Positions 26,856 through 35,141 of a stretch of 64,000 nucleotides of DNA are shown here, in pieces. The first letter of the stretch is position 1. The number at the start of each line of letters is the position of its first letter. The stretch comes from Acidobacteriaceae bacterium KBS 83 (GTDB taxonomy: Bacteria > Acidobacteriota > Terriglobia > Terriglobales > Acidobacteriaceae): assembly GCA_000381585.1 (NCBI GenBank), contig KB906736.1, positions 62,001 to 126,000 on the forward strand. Direction: 5' to 3'. The position numbers were made by a program, and so were the translations under genes. Below the pieces are notes generated by a model that was given only the letters and a program-made list of their open reading frames with translations, made no database searches and was not told the origin of the DNA.

Positions 26856-27821
26856 TTAGTGCACAACAGACTGGAAGAGGCTCGACTGCAGCAGCGTCGC
26901 GAACTGACTATCCGATGACGAATAGCTGACGATAAGCTTGCCGGAGCTCGAATCGATCTTCGTGCCGTCAATCGCCTGCTTTTCGATGTCCGTGCCGCTC
27001 ATCTTCTTGTAGAGCGCGGCCGCGTTCAGCAGAGATGCCATCGTCGCAGCGGTGAAAGTGTCTGGCGTCAATACATCCAGATCGAACTTCACGCCATTCT
27101 GAAAATCCATCGTGTAGTACGAGCTGAGGATCCGCTTCTTAAGCGTGTCGTAATCCCCCACCTGCTGGGCAGCATCACCCATCAGCGATCGCATCATGGT
27201 CTGCGTGCCCTTCTGGTCCAGAATGCTCCACAGCGGTTCATCCTGCACCGAAGACATCATGTCGGTCATAGCATTGTTGGTGAGGAAGTTCGGCTGCATG
27301 CCGTCACGCGCATCCAGCGCCTGCTTCAGCGAATCGGTCTGGCCGAAGACCATCGTGGTGGGATTGAGAAACGCCACCTGCATCCCCGATGCGCCCATAG
27401 GATAGATCTTGTTGTCGCGCAGCACCACGGGCTTGATCTTCTTCTTCTTGAAGTTGGCCATGATGTCGTCGAGCGAAAATTGCCCTTGCGCAAGACCGAT
27501 GATCCGCGTCGCATCGCCGGTCGAACCCTTGGGTCGGTACGCGGCGAAGGCCAGCTCATCCACATCGTGGTTGTCGTTCATTCCGGAAACCTGTAGCGCC
27601 TTCTCCAGGCTTTTCAGCTCCGGAGGCATCACCTTGTTCTTCAACTGCATGGCAGCGGGAGAGTTCTGCATGGCCCGGTAATCGATCACGATCAACTGCT
27701 GCACATCGTGGGGAATGGCCGCCCGCGCATCGCCACTCAGCTGAGCAGCGCGCGCCGGCAGTGCCGTCGCAAGGCACAGAGCAGCGATTCCGCCGCCCAC
27801 AATCTTTGCAAGGTTCTTCAT
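26856..27821 (-). CDS. exported protein of unknown function
   Basis: 321 residues with signal peptide (IVGGGIAALCLATALPARA). The mature part has the look of surface-exposed bacterial proteins that test for self-made small molecules or lipids: IPHDVQQLIVIDYRAMQNSP, then LAFAAYRPKGS, ILGLAQGQF-type strands and alternating amphipathic helices. Part of it resembles the DUF3352-type pattern (weak). No catalytic motif is visible. Family not certain. Confidence 0.75.
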   Translation of the reverse strand: MKNLAKIVGGGIAALCLATALPARAAQLSGDARAAIPHDVQQLIVIDYRAMQNSPAAMQLKNKVMPPELKSLEKALQVSGMNDNHDVDELAFAAYRPKGSTGDATRIIGLAQGQFSLDDIMANFKKKKIKPVVLRDNKIYPMGASGMQVAFLNPTTMVFGQTDSLKQALDARDGMQPNFLTNNAMTDMMSSVQDEPLWSILDQKGTQTMMRSLMGDAAQQVGDYDTLKKRILSSYYTMDFQNGVKFDLDVLTPDTFTAATMASLLNAAALYKKMSGTDIEKQAIDGTKIDSSSGKLIVSYSSSDSQFATLLQSSLFQSVVH

Positions 27822-28003
27822 TTTTACTTCCTTTCGGAGAGGTGCCTGGGCTGCCGGAGATATATCTCAGGGACCCCATAACACCGTCCGCTCTTTCCAT
27901 CTTAATTCGCGGTCAACGTCCGCTCTATTTCACTTCTGGGTGACAACACGATAACCCTTAGATAGTTACGAAATTCGCCACCTTCGTCGGTTCCCGGCCC
28001 TCT

Positions 28004-28915
28004 CTATGGCCATTCGAGTGGGCGTTCCATCCGGCGTTCGAGGATTTTTCCCTCCGCGGAGAAGTCTTCCAATTGACGCACCCACTCGCTGTTTTGCTCT
28101 ACCGCCGCCTCCGGGATCAGGCCGATCAGTTCCCCCTCCACAATGCGGGCTCCCCGGCCTTCCACGCGGCGCTTCAGATCTTCGAAGACCGCGCTTGGCG
28201 AGTTGACGCGGAAGTCCGTTAGATTCATGGAGATCTGGGCCCGGCCACGCACCAACGCGCCCAGCGCCTTCACCCCTTTCAGGCCGCCGCCGGAGTCCCG
28301 CACCTCCCGGGCCAGCGCCCGCGCCAGGGCCACGTCCGGCTTGTCCAGAAAGACATTCCAGGCGATCAGGAACCGCCGCGCCCCCACCGCACTTGCCCCG
28401 GCGGTCGGGTGCAGGTCCGGGCCACCTACGTCGGGCCGCCGCGCAGGGTCCCGGCGCGCCGCTTCCCGTAGCCCCTCGAACTGCCCCTGTCGGACATCCT
28501 CCAGCCGCGCCCGGTCGGGTCGGGCAGCGGCAGCCTCGTAGAAGTACACCGGCACGCCATAACGGCGCCAGATCTCCTCGCCGGCCTGTCTCGCCAGCAA
28601 CGCACAATGCTCCAGGGAGATATCGCGCACCGGCACAAACGGGATCACGTCCGCAGCGCCGATGCGCGGGTGTACGCCCGTCTGCCGGGTCAGGTCAATG
28701 AGCTCCGCCGCCTTGCCTGCAGCCAGCACCGCTGCTTCCACCACTGCCGCCGGAGGGCCGGCAATGGTCACCACGGAGCGGTTGTGGTCGGCGTCCTGTG
28801 ACCAGTCCAGCAGAGAGACGCCAGGCACCTGCATGGCACGCACGATTGCGAGCACGCGCTCCGTGTCGACGCCCTCCGAGAAGTTCGGGACGCATTCGAT
28901 AATGGCCTTGCTCAT
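28004..28915 (-). CDS. ftcD: glutamate formimidoyltransferase
   Basis: 303 residues from ATG 28915, nine bases after a GGGAAG site; a GTG at 28924 is possible. It moves the formimino group of N-formimino-glutamate to tetrahydrofolate in histidine breakdown. Diagnostic blocks are ECVPNFSEG, LLDWSQDADHNRSV, RIGAADVIPFVPV and the C-terminal ELIGLIPEAA. It has only the transferase domain; the cyclodeaminase half found in animal enzymes is absent. No hut genes lie near. It follows the PagL-like gene by 13 bases on the same strand, so they are cotranscribed. Confidence 0.93.
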   Translation of the reverse strand: MSKAIIECVPNFSEGVDTERVLAIVRAMQVPGVSLLDWSQDADHNRSVVTIAGPPAAVVEAAVLAAGKAAELIDLTRQTGVHPRIGAADVIPFVPVRDISLEHCALLARQAGEEIWRRYGVPVYFYEAAAARPDRARLEDVRQGQFEGLREAARRDPARRPDVGGPDLHPTAGASAVGARRFLIAWNVFLDKPDVALARALAREVRDSGGGLKGVKALGALVRGRAQISMNLTDFRVNSPSAVFEDLKRRVEGRGARIVEGELIGLIPEAAVEQNSEWVRQLEDFSAEGKILERRMERPLEWP

Positions 28916-28928
28916 CCCTGTCACTTCC

Positions 28929-29684
28929 CTACTTCCACCAGCTGTAGCCGATCTGGAACTGCACTGTCGCGTTCACGCCGGGATTGGCATCGCCCAGAGA
29001 GGCGTTAGAAATGTGCACTGCGTTCGCATTGAAGGTAATTGAGCGCCGGGGTTTGAGGAAGTACTGGAAGCCCACGCCAAACTGCGGGGTAAAGTTCCAG
29101 ACACCTGTGCCCTGATGTCCCGGCGCTGGAAGCGGTCCTACCGGCGGGAATTTGTGATTCGTCCATACCACCCCGCCGCCCCCCTGCACAAACGGCATGA
29201 TCCGCCGGCTGCCGCTGACGTCCCAGCGCAGCAGTATGGGAGTAACGCTGATGCCGTTATACGCACCGCCGGTCTTGTACGGACCGGAGGAAGCCGCGAC
29301 GTTGGGATTGCTCGTCGCTGTCAGATTGACGCGCTCGAAGGTGTCCGTGCGGGCCTGCCACCACGGCATCAGCTCTGCGCTGTACTCGAATTGACCGCGC
29401 AGAAACCCCGGCCCGATTGGACCGGTCATCACCTTGCCCGCTCGCGCCCCCAGGTTTAGATAGCTCGAACTCGGCGTGACATCGGCGCTGAAACCGCCGG
29501 TAAAAAACGCTCCCCAGTTCCATGGATTGTGTCCCATGGTCTCGGCAACCGGCGCAGCTGTATTCGCGGGTGTGGAGGTCATCGTCTGACTGCTGCTGGA
29601 CTGTGCACTAAGTGGAAGCGAGGCACCGATCAGAAGAACAGCAGCGGGCAAAAGGCGGGTGCAAAAAAAAGGCATGCGTCTCAT
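28929..29684 (-). CDS. PagL-like acyloxyacyl hydrolase (lipid A deacylase family)
   Basis: 251 residues from ATG 29684, where a signal peptide starts (LLPAAVLLIGASLPLSAQ); the frame is open further upstream but reads as Arg/Trp-rich noise. The protein is beta-strand-rich, fitting an eight-strand outer-membrane barrel, and ends in an aromatic residue (IGYSWWK). Near the C-terminus, HISNASLGDANPGVN matches the family motif with the catalytic His-x-Ser-Asn. PagL removes a lipid A acyl chain in the outer membrane. Pairing with ftcD has no obvious reason. Confidence 0.82.
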   Translation of the reverse strand: MRRMPFFCTRLLPAAVLLIGASLPLSAQSSSSQTMTSTPANTAAPVAETMGHNPWNWGAFFTGGFSADVTPSSSYLNLGARAGKVMTGPIGPGFLRGQFEYSAELMPWWQARTDTFERVNLTATSNPNVAASSGPYKTGGAYNGISVTPILLRWDVSGSRRIMPFVQGGGGVVWTNHKFPPVGPLPAPGHQGTGVWNFTPQFGVGFQYFLKPRRSITFNANAVHISNASLGDANPGVNATVQFQIGYSWWK

Positions 29685-29747
29685 CGAGTGCCCGGGCCGG
29701 TATCCAGACCCGCGCGGATTGTGCAAACAGCGCAACGTGACAGTGAA

Positions 29748-29778
29748 AAGGCCGCCAGTGGAGAACGCCGGCGGCCTT
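29748..29778 (-). terminator. terminator after yebC
   Basis: AAGGCCGCC (29748-29756) and GGCGGCCTT (29770-29778) form a perfect 9-base-pair stem with a 13-base loop. On the minus strand it is followed by TTCACTG and lies about 20 bases after the yebC stop. Confidence 0.75.
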
Positions 29779-29796
29779 GTTGGCGATGCGAGGGAA

Positions 29797-30543
29797 TTAG
29801 CCAGCCACTTCTTCCAGTTGTTTCGCGTCCATGTCGAAGTTGGAGTAGACGTTCTGTACGTCGTCATGGTCCTCCAGCGCTTCGAGCAGACGCACCATCT
29901 GGTTTGCCGCCGGGCCCTCAAGCTTGGTGTAGGTGGAAGCGATCATCGTAATCTCGGCCACCGAAGTCTCGATCTTCGCCGCGCGAATCGCATCGAGCAC
30001 CGCGTGGTATGCGCCCGGATCGGTCAAAATCTCCCAGGTGTCGCCTTGGTCTGTCAGGTCATCGCCGCCGTTCTCTAGAACGAGGTTCATCAGCTTTTCC
30101 TCGTCGGCGTTCTCCTTGGCAACGGCGATTAGTCCCTTCTTCGAAAACATGAACCGGACCGAACCCTCTGACCCAAGATTTCCGCCGTTCTTCGAGAAGG
30201 CGTGCCGTACCTCGCTTACTGTACGGTTGCGGTTGTCGGTCGAAGTCTCGACCAGCAACGCCACGCCGCCCGGCCCATAGCCCTCAAACGTGATCTCTTC
30301 ATACAGCGCGCCGGGCAACTCACCGGTGCCGCGCTGTATGGCGCGTTTGATGTTGTCCTGCGGCATGTTTTCGGCCTTCGCCGCCAGGATCGCTGTACGC
30401 AGCCGCGGATTCCCGTCCGGGTCGCCGCCGCCGCGCGCCGCCATGGTGATTTCCTTGATCAGACGGGTAAAGATCTTGCCGCGCTTGGCGTCCAGCGCGC
30501 CCTTCTTGTGCTTGATTGTGGCCCATTTCGAGTGGCCTGACAT
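29797..30543 (-). CDS. yebC: YebC/PmpR family protein
   Basis: 248 residues, full length. It starts [20 protein letters not shown] and carries [28 protein letters not shown] and [13 protein letters not shown], the family's core. Members are either DNA-binding regulators (PmpR) or, like TACO1, help ribosomes through proline stretches. Which role applies cannot be read from sequence. The gene is usually next to ruvC; here it is not. Confidence 0.95.
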   Translation of the reverse strand: MSGHSKWATIKHKKGALDAKRGKIFTRLIKEITMAARGGGDPDGNPRLRTAILAAKAENMPQDNIKRAIQRGTGELPGALYEEITFEGYGPGGVALLVETSTDNRNRTVSEVRHAFSKNGGNLGSEGSVRFMFSKKGLIAVAKENADEEKLMNLVLENGGDDLTDQGDTWEILTDPGAYHAVLDAIRAAKIETSVAEITMIASTYTKLEGPAANQMVRLLEALEDHDDVQNVYSNFDMDAKQLEEVAG

Positions 30544-30710
30544 AGGACCTCTGCAACTCTCGGAAGTGTGTCCACTGGCCTGTCGCCCGCGCTCGCAGCA
30601 GCGGAGATAACCCTTGCCGGGACACTCGATTGTAGCACTCGAGGAAGGCCCTTGCCGGAGAGCGACACCGCTGTGCTGCGTGTCGAAGAAGCTCTGCCAT
30701 CAGGCATTGA

Positions 30711-30830
30711 TCAGTGGTGCGCCACCACCCGGATATGCGCCATCATGCCGCCGTCTTCATGCTCAAGAATGTGACAGTGGTACACGAAGTCTCCGATCTC
30801 GGAGAACGGTATTTCGACATGAACCGAAGC
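30711..30830 (-). pseudogene. C-terminal remnant of a multicopper oxidase
   Basis: The last about 40 codons of a multicopper oxidase survive on the minus strand: VHVEIPFSEIGDFVYHCHIL, then EHEDGGMMAHIRVV and a stop. The His-Cys-His-(x)3-His-(x)4-Met ligands of the type 1/type 3 copper sites are intact. Upstream, where the long plastocyanin-like domains should be, the frame turns into unrelated Arg/Ser sequence, and no other part of the gene lies in the 409-base gap to either side. It is a truncated relic. Its neighbour on the right has an NlpE (copper-linked) domain. Confidence 0.8.
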
Positions 30831-30952
30831 AACCAAACGCCGACAGTTCGTCTGCGGCCGGCTCGGCTCAAATTTTCCTGACCGCCAAACTGTCTCGGAC
30901 TTATGCTGGGTCACGTCGCGCTCTCCTCCAACAATGGAAGGAAATTATTTGA

Positions 30953-31765
30953 ATGAAAACATTCACGACTCGCCTCAACAGTCTTTCATTGGTCGCAACC
31001 ATTGCTTTTGTGGCCGTTGCCTTTGCAGCCATCGCGCAGACGAAACAGCCGCCCCGAACCGTTCAAATCGGCGAGTTCCATGCACAAGTCCATGTTTCTC
31101 TTCATGTCGGCGACACGCTGCGCGTCGTGCTTCCATCTACCCCATCCACCGGGTACAGTTGGCACGCCGTTGGCGGCATCCCCTTACTCAAGACGATTGG
31201 CTCAACGAATGCGTCCGCAGCCGAGTCCAGCGTTGGCGCTCCCGGCAGGCAGACACTCGCCTTCACGGCAGAAGCCCCCGGCACCAGCGATCTCGCGATC
31301 GACTACAGCAGGCCGTGGGAGAAAGGCAAACCGGCGGCGCGCCAATACACGTTTCAAGTCACAGTCGACGATGGAACAAACAGCACTGCATCGCCCGTCG
31401 TCATCGATGGCAGCGCGCCAGTTGGCACCTACAGCGGCAAGCTGCCCTGCGCCGACTGCAGTGGTCTGCTTACCTCCATCGCCCTCTATGCTGCGGACTC
31501 CGCACAATCTCCTGTGGGATATTACGTGCGGACCAGCACCTATCTGGGAGCGCCCAAGGGCGACGTTGTTTTCATAGAGGCTGGCAACTATCTCCTGCGA
31601 AGGGGCACGCCCGCAAATCCAGACTGGACCGTCTACACCCTGCAGTCCAATACTTCGGATCACCTGGAGAACTACCGGCTTGAGGGCGACGCACTCGTGC
31701 CACTGGACAGCGATGACAAACCCATCCAGTCGCCCTTCAACATGCGCCTGAAACTGCAGAGCTAA
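30953..31765 (+). CDS. exported protein: chagasin-like protease inhibitor domain fused to an NlpE-like domain
   Basis: 270 residues with a signal peptide (LSLVATIAFVAVAFAAIAQ). Residues about 35-145 match the I42 chagasin inhibitor fold: loop 1 PSTPSTGYSWHA, a GAPGRQTLAF turn, and SRPWE (the RPW loop). Chagasins plug the active site of papain-like cysteine peptidases. Residues about 155-265 match the NlpE N-terminal barrel: GTYSGKLPCADCSGL with the Cys-x-x-Cys pair, then PDWTVYTLQSN and YRLEGDALVPLD. NlpE is an envelope stress and copper-response lipoprotein; this protein has no lipobox. It lies beside a multicopper-oxidase remnant, so a copper link is plausible (inference). Confidence 0.82.
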   Translation: MKTFTTRLNSLSLVATIAFVAVAFAAIAQTKQPPRTVQIGEFHAQVHVSLHVGDTLRVVLPSTPSTGYSWHAVGGIPLLKTIGSTNASAAESSVGAPGRQTLAFTAEAPGTSDLAIDYSRPWEKGKPAARQYTFQVTVDDGTNSTASPVVIDGSAPVGTYSGKLPCADCSGLLTSIALYAADSAQSPVGYYVRTSTYLGAPKGDVVFIEAGNYLLRRGTPANPDWTVYTLQSNTSDHLENYRLEGDALVPLDSDDKPIQSPFNMRLKLQS

Positions 31766-32382
31766 CCAACGCGCGGTGCTTTTGGTTTGCGAAACGCATA
31801 GACGATTGCCAGCAGCGGCGGCGCCAACAGCACACCCCAAAACGGAATCACAATGCCCAGCACGATCGGCACAAGGATCGACGCCCAGATCGGCACGCGT
31901 GTGGTTTTCTTCATCAGCCATGGCTGCAGCACAAGCTGATCGATCACCACGATGATTGCGTAAATGCCGAGCAGGAAGGCGAGCCGCTCCAGGTCCTTGC
32001 CCGTCACCAGGACGCTGAACGTGGGACCGATCAGTGCGATCACGCCGCCGACATTCGGCACAAACGCCATCAGACCGGCAACCAGCGCCCACGCCGGCGC
32101 AAGCGGCACACGCAGAATCTCAAGCCCGATCAACCACAGCACAGCAACGCACAGCGCCTCAATCGAAACAGCCCGCCACCAGTTCACCAGCGCCGAGCCG
32201 GCCGTGCGCAAATGCTGTCCAGCAGCTGGCCTCGCGCTGATAGTCGCAGCCGCTGGTTCTACGACAGACGGCTGCGGCCTCGCGTATCCAATGGGCTGCT
32301 CAGGTTGTTCGACTACCGGCGGCTGCGCTGGTTCATATGGCACAGGGCTGGTCGGCTCGTCCTGCGGTTCGGTCTCGTCCAT
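31762..32382 (-). CDS. short AI-2E-family transporter-like membrane protein
   Basis: 206 residues from ATG 32382 with GGAGAG five bases upstream. The first 75 residues are Pro/Glu/Gln-rich and disordered. Then four or five helices follow, carrying late AI-2E (PF01594) signatures: LMAFVPNVGGVIALIGP and QPWLMKKTTRVPIWASILV. Whole family members have about 350 residues and eight helices, so this is a C-terminal half behind a new N-terminus. It may be a working small membrane protein or a decayed one. Its end overlaps the previous gene's end by four bases (convergent). Confidence 0.72.
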   Translation of the reverse strand: MDETEPQDEPTSPVPYEPAQPPVVEQPEQPIGYARPQPSVVEPAAATISARPAAGQHLRTAGSALVNWWRAVSIEALCVAVLWLIGLEILRVPLAPAWALVAGLMAFVPNVGGVIALIGPTFSVLVTGKDLERLAFLLGIYAIIVVIDQLVLQPWLMKKTTRVPIWASILVPIVLGIVIPFWGVLLAPPLLAIVYAFRKPKAPRVG

Positions 32383-32435
32383 TGTTCTCTCCAACCCGTG
32401 ACGCATCACTTAGACTCGGGAAACGGATCCAGTCG

Positions 32436-33014
32436 ATGTTCTTCCTTCGGCGCCCTACAGCGCAACGCATCGAACGCTTTCGCCAAACGGCGACGCAGAA
32501 CAGCTTCTCGTATCCGGAGATCGGCGCGACGCTAAAGGGCGAGATTCCCGAACGATACAACCTTGATCACAAGCGCGTTCGCCTGGGTGCGGGCTCACGC
32601 ATATTCGAGCAGGCTTGCGCTGCGCTCTTCAACTGGAAGATGTTTGACATCGGATGGGTCAAACTCATTCATCCGGCTGCGCCGATCGTCCCGGGACAGA
32701 CAGTCCTCGTGCTCGGGCGCACGTTTAGGCTCTACTCGCTCAGTGCCAGCCGCGTTATCGCGATGATCGACGATGATAACGGCCCCATCCGTCGCTGCGG
32801 CTTCAGCTATGGCACGCTCCAGCACCATGTGGAACGCAGCGAAGAGCGCTTCAGCATCGAGCATCACGCGGAGGATGACTCAGTCTGGTATGACCTTCTG
32901 CCGTTTTCCCTTCCGCAGCATCCATTGGCCCGTCTCGGGTACCCAATGTCGCGCGCTGCACAACGTCGCTTCGCCAGCGATTCCAAAGCAGCAATGCTGC
33001 GAGCTGTTTCCTGA
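32436..33014 (+). CDS. DUF1990 family protein
   Basis: 192 residues from ATG 32436. The DUF1990 pattern is clear: RYNLDHKRVRLGAG, WVKLIHP, VLVLGRTFRLYSLSASRVI and RCGFSYGTLQHHVERSEERF, ending PMSRAAQRRFASDS. The family occurs in plants, actinobacteria and other bacteria; its function is unknown. It is divergent from the AI-2E-like gene, 53 bases away, and 39 bases before purQ on the same strand. Confidence 0.88.
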   Translation: MFFLRRPTAQRIERFRQTATQNSFSYPEIGATLKGEIPERYNLDHKRVRLGAGSRIFEQACAALFNWKMFDIGWVKLIHPAAPIVPGQTVLVLGRTFRLYSLSASRVIAMIDDDNGPIRRCGFSYGTLQHHVERSEERFSIEHHAEDDSVWYDLLPFSLPQHPLARLGYPMSRAAQRRFASDSKAAMLRAVS

Positions 33015-33053
33015 CGCTCACGAATCACACGTACCTTTTGTTACCCTGAAAGT

Positions 33054-33749
33054 ATGAAATTCGGCGTCCTCGTCTTCCCGGGCTCCAACTGCGACCACGA
33101 CACCTACAACGTCATCGAGCAGATTGCGCACCAGCCGGTCACCATGCTCTGGCATGAGACCGAAGACCTGGAAGGTTGCGATGCGATCCTGGTCCCCGGC
33201 GGTTTCGCCTATGGCGACTACCTGCGCACCGGTGCCATCGCGCACTTCGCGCCGGTCATGCAGTCCGTGAAGCGCTTTGCCGCCTCCGGTGGCCTCGTGC
33301 TCGGCATCTGCAACGGCTTCCAGATCCTCTGCGAATCCGGCCTGCTGCCAGGTGCCCTCATGCGCAATGCCGGACTCAAATACATCTGCAAGCAAGTGCA
33401 TCTGCGCACCGAGACGGCCGACTCGCCCTTCACCAGCACTCTGACCAAAGGCCAGGTGCTCGAGATCCCCATCGGTCACATGGAAGGTAACTACTTCTGT
33501 GACGAATCGACGCTCGCAACCCTCAAGCGCGGCGACCGCATCGCCTTCCGCTACGCAACTGCCTCCGGCGAGATCACGGCGGACGCCAACCCCAACGGCT
33601 CGCTCGAAAACATCGCTGGCGTGCTCAGCGAGGGCCGCAACGTGCTCGGCATGATGCCCCATCCTGACCGCTCGAGCGAACTGCTGCTGGGCTCGGCCGA
33701 CGGCTTCCCCATCTTCCAGTCCATGATCGCGGCCCTCGCCACTCGATAG
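33054..33749 (+). CDS. purQ: phosphoribosylformylglycinamidine synthase, glutaminase subunit
   Basis: 231 residues. It supplies ammonia from glutamine for the fourth step of purine synthesis, working with PurL and PurS, which are not in the window. The class I glutaminase triad is visible: nucleophile Cys86 in LGICNGFQ, then His203 and Glu209 in MPHPDRSSE. The N-terminal [17 protein letters not shown] block is typical. Its stop is one base before the next start, so the two genes are translationally coupled. Confidence 0.97.
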   Translation: MKFGVLVFPGSNCDHDTYNVIEQIAHQPVTMLWHETEDLEGCDAILVPGGFAYGDYLRTGAIAHFAPVMQSVKRFAASGGLVLGICNGFQILCESGLLPGALMRNAGLKYICKQVHLRTETADSPFTSTLTKGQVLEIPIGHMEGNYFCDESTLATLKRGDRIAFRYATASGEITADANPNGSLENIAGVLSEGRNVLGMMPHPDRSSELLLGSADGFPIFQSMIAALATR

Positions 33750-33750
33750 C

Positions 33751-34566
33751 ATGATTGATATCCACCATCACCTGCTCCCCGGCCTGGACGATGGCGCCCG
33801 AACTCTGGATGTCTCGCTCTCTATGGTCGAGACGGCGCTTGCCGATGGCATCACGCATATCGTGTGCACCCCGCATGCCAGCCATCATTACTGCTTCTCC
33901 CCGGAGACGAACGCCACGGTTTTCGCCGAGTTGCAGGATGCCGTGAATCAGAGATTCGGCGAGCAGGTGATGACACTCGGCCTGGGCTGCGACTTCCACC
34001 TGATGTTCGACAACATCGAGGACGCGCAGCACCACCCCACCCGTTACACCATCAACGGCCATAACTATCTGCTGGTCGAGTTCCCGGACAGCGCTATCTC
34101 GCCGAATACCGCGCAGACCTTTTACCAGCTCTCACTCTCCGGAATGACGCCGATCATCACTCACCCGGAGCGGAACCTCATTCTGGCCCGTCAACCGGAG
34201 CGCATGGAGGAGTGGCTGAAGGCTGGCGCGCTCATCCAGGTCACGGCCAGTTCGCTCACCGGGCGCTTCGGCCCGATGGCCGAACAATCTGCCGCCTGGC
34301 TGCTGGCCCACCAGTGGGTCCACTTCCTCGCGACCGACGCACACAACAACGACTCCCGGCCACCGCTGCTCCGGCCCGCCTTCGACCTGGTGGCCGAGCA
34401 ATATGACCTGGCGACAGCCGAGCGGCTCTGCATCGCCAACCCGCGCGCGGTCTTTTATGGTGAAGCGCTCGATCCGCAACCGGAGCCGGCCGCACCCCAT
34501 TCTGTGGAATCAAGGCGCCGCTCAACGGGCAAATCCAGCTTTTTCGGCCGCCTGTTTGGCCGCTGA
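33751..34566 (+). CDS. CpsB/YwqE-like PHP-domain tyrosine phosphatase
   Basis: 271 residues. It opens MIDIHHHLLPGLDDG, the metal-binding PHP start, with further ligands in VCTPHASHH, GCDFHLM, ITHPERN and LATDAHNND. CpsB/YwqE enzymes remove phosphate from tyrosine kinases that control capsule export. No capsule genes are near; the neighbour is purQ. The C-terminal tail after the domain (RRRSTGKSSFFGRLFGR) is short and basic, perhaps a membrane contact. Confidence 0.87.
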   Translation: MIDIHHHLLPGLDDGARTLDVSLSMVETALADGITHIVCTPHASHHYCFSPETNATVFAELQDAVNQRFGEQVMTLGLGCDFHLMFDNIEDAQHHPTRYTINGHNYLLVEFPDSAISPNTAQTFYQLSLSGMTPIITHPERNLILARQPERMEEWLKAGALIQVTASSLTGRFGPMAEQSAAWLLAHQWVHFLATDAHNNDSRPPLLRPAFDLVAEQYDLATAERLCIANPRAVFYGEALDPQPEPAAPHSVESRRRSTGKSSFFGRLFGR

Positions 34567-34607
34567 ATCAGCGTTAACACAGTAGCTAACTCCTTTATTA
34601 CGCTTAC

Positions 34608-34613
34608 TATAGT
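34608..34613 (+). promoter_or_regulatory. -10 box of the structured RNA candidate
   Basis: TATAGT stands six bases before the first paired base of the RNA candidate. The surrounding 34570-34618 is AT-rich. No good -35 is visible at normal spacing. Confidence 0.4.
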
Positions 34614-34618
34614 CACGT

Positions 34619-34807
34619 TAAACCTGGGACGGGTGCTGCCCTTTTCTGGGTATGGACGCTCCCCGCGCCCGCCGGTAGGCTGGTGCCTAAGTAAGCGAGA
34701 ACTATTGGGCTCTTTTGCGTTTGGCGATCAGGCGCGTCATGTTTTGCCTGCAAGCCCACCCCATGAAGGACAGGGACCCTGACTCACGAGGTCCCAGGAT
34801 TGGTTTA
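34619..34807 (+). ncRNA. structured RNA candidate, about 190 bases
   Basis: The 305-base gap after the phosphatase gene holds no open frame of note but clear long-range pairing. CCTGGGAC (34623-34630) pairs perfectly with GTCCCAGG (34791-34798), extended by TAAACC or TAAA with GGTTTA (34802-34807) around a bulge. Inside are TAGGC/GCCTA with a TGGT loop (34676-34689) and TGGGCT/AGCCCA (34706-34711 with 34753-34758). A -10 box precedes it. Length and closing stem recall 6S RNA, but I cannot see the usual central bubble or conserved 6S sequence. It could also be a leader of the small gene at 34872. Confidence 0.5.
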
Positions 34808-34871
34808 CCTTGACCGTTCTTTCGGAAGCAGGCTGTAGCAAAGACTGTTCTCTATACATTGGGGTGGTCGC

Positions 34872-35069
34872 ATGAGCGACTTCCTCGCAACAGCTCTCGG
34901 ACTTGCCTTCACTCTGGTTGTCTGCCTTCTTGCCTTGCAGGCCATCCTGAGCCCGTGGTTGCGCGTGCGCCGTGTACCGGCAAACGCGAGCCGTGCGAAA
35001 GAACCGCGCGCTTCCACGACCGCACAGCACGCGACGGCGCCAGAAAGCAGACCCGTCCAGCTGGTCTAG
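34872..35069 (+). CDS. small single-pass membrane protein
   Basis: 65 residues. One transmembrane helix (ALGLAFTLVVCLLALQAIL, about 8-27) is followed by a basic stretch (WLRVRRVP) and a disordered polar tail. GGGGTG six bases upstream supports the start. No family known to me. It lies just after the RNA candidate, which may be its leader. Confidence 0.6.
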   Translation: MSDFLATALGLAFTLVVCLLALQAILSPWLRVRRVPANASRAKEPRASTTAQHATAPESRPVQLV

Positions 35070-35141
35070 TTAGGGTTTAGCCGCGGGCAGCACTGTACCG
35101 CTTCTCCACCGCGCACACTATGCGACGATGGATCAACCCTC

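Noticed and set aside
34619-34807. Firm call as 6S, SRP, tmRNA or RNase P RNA
   Set aside because: Conserved sequence blocks of SRP, tmRNA and RNase P are absent, and the 6S central bubble could not be drawn; left as an unnamed candidate.
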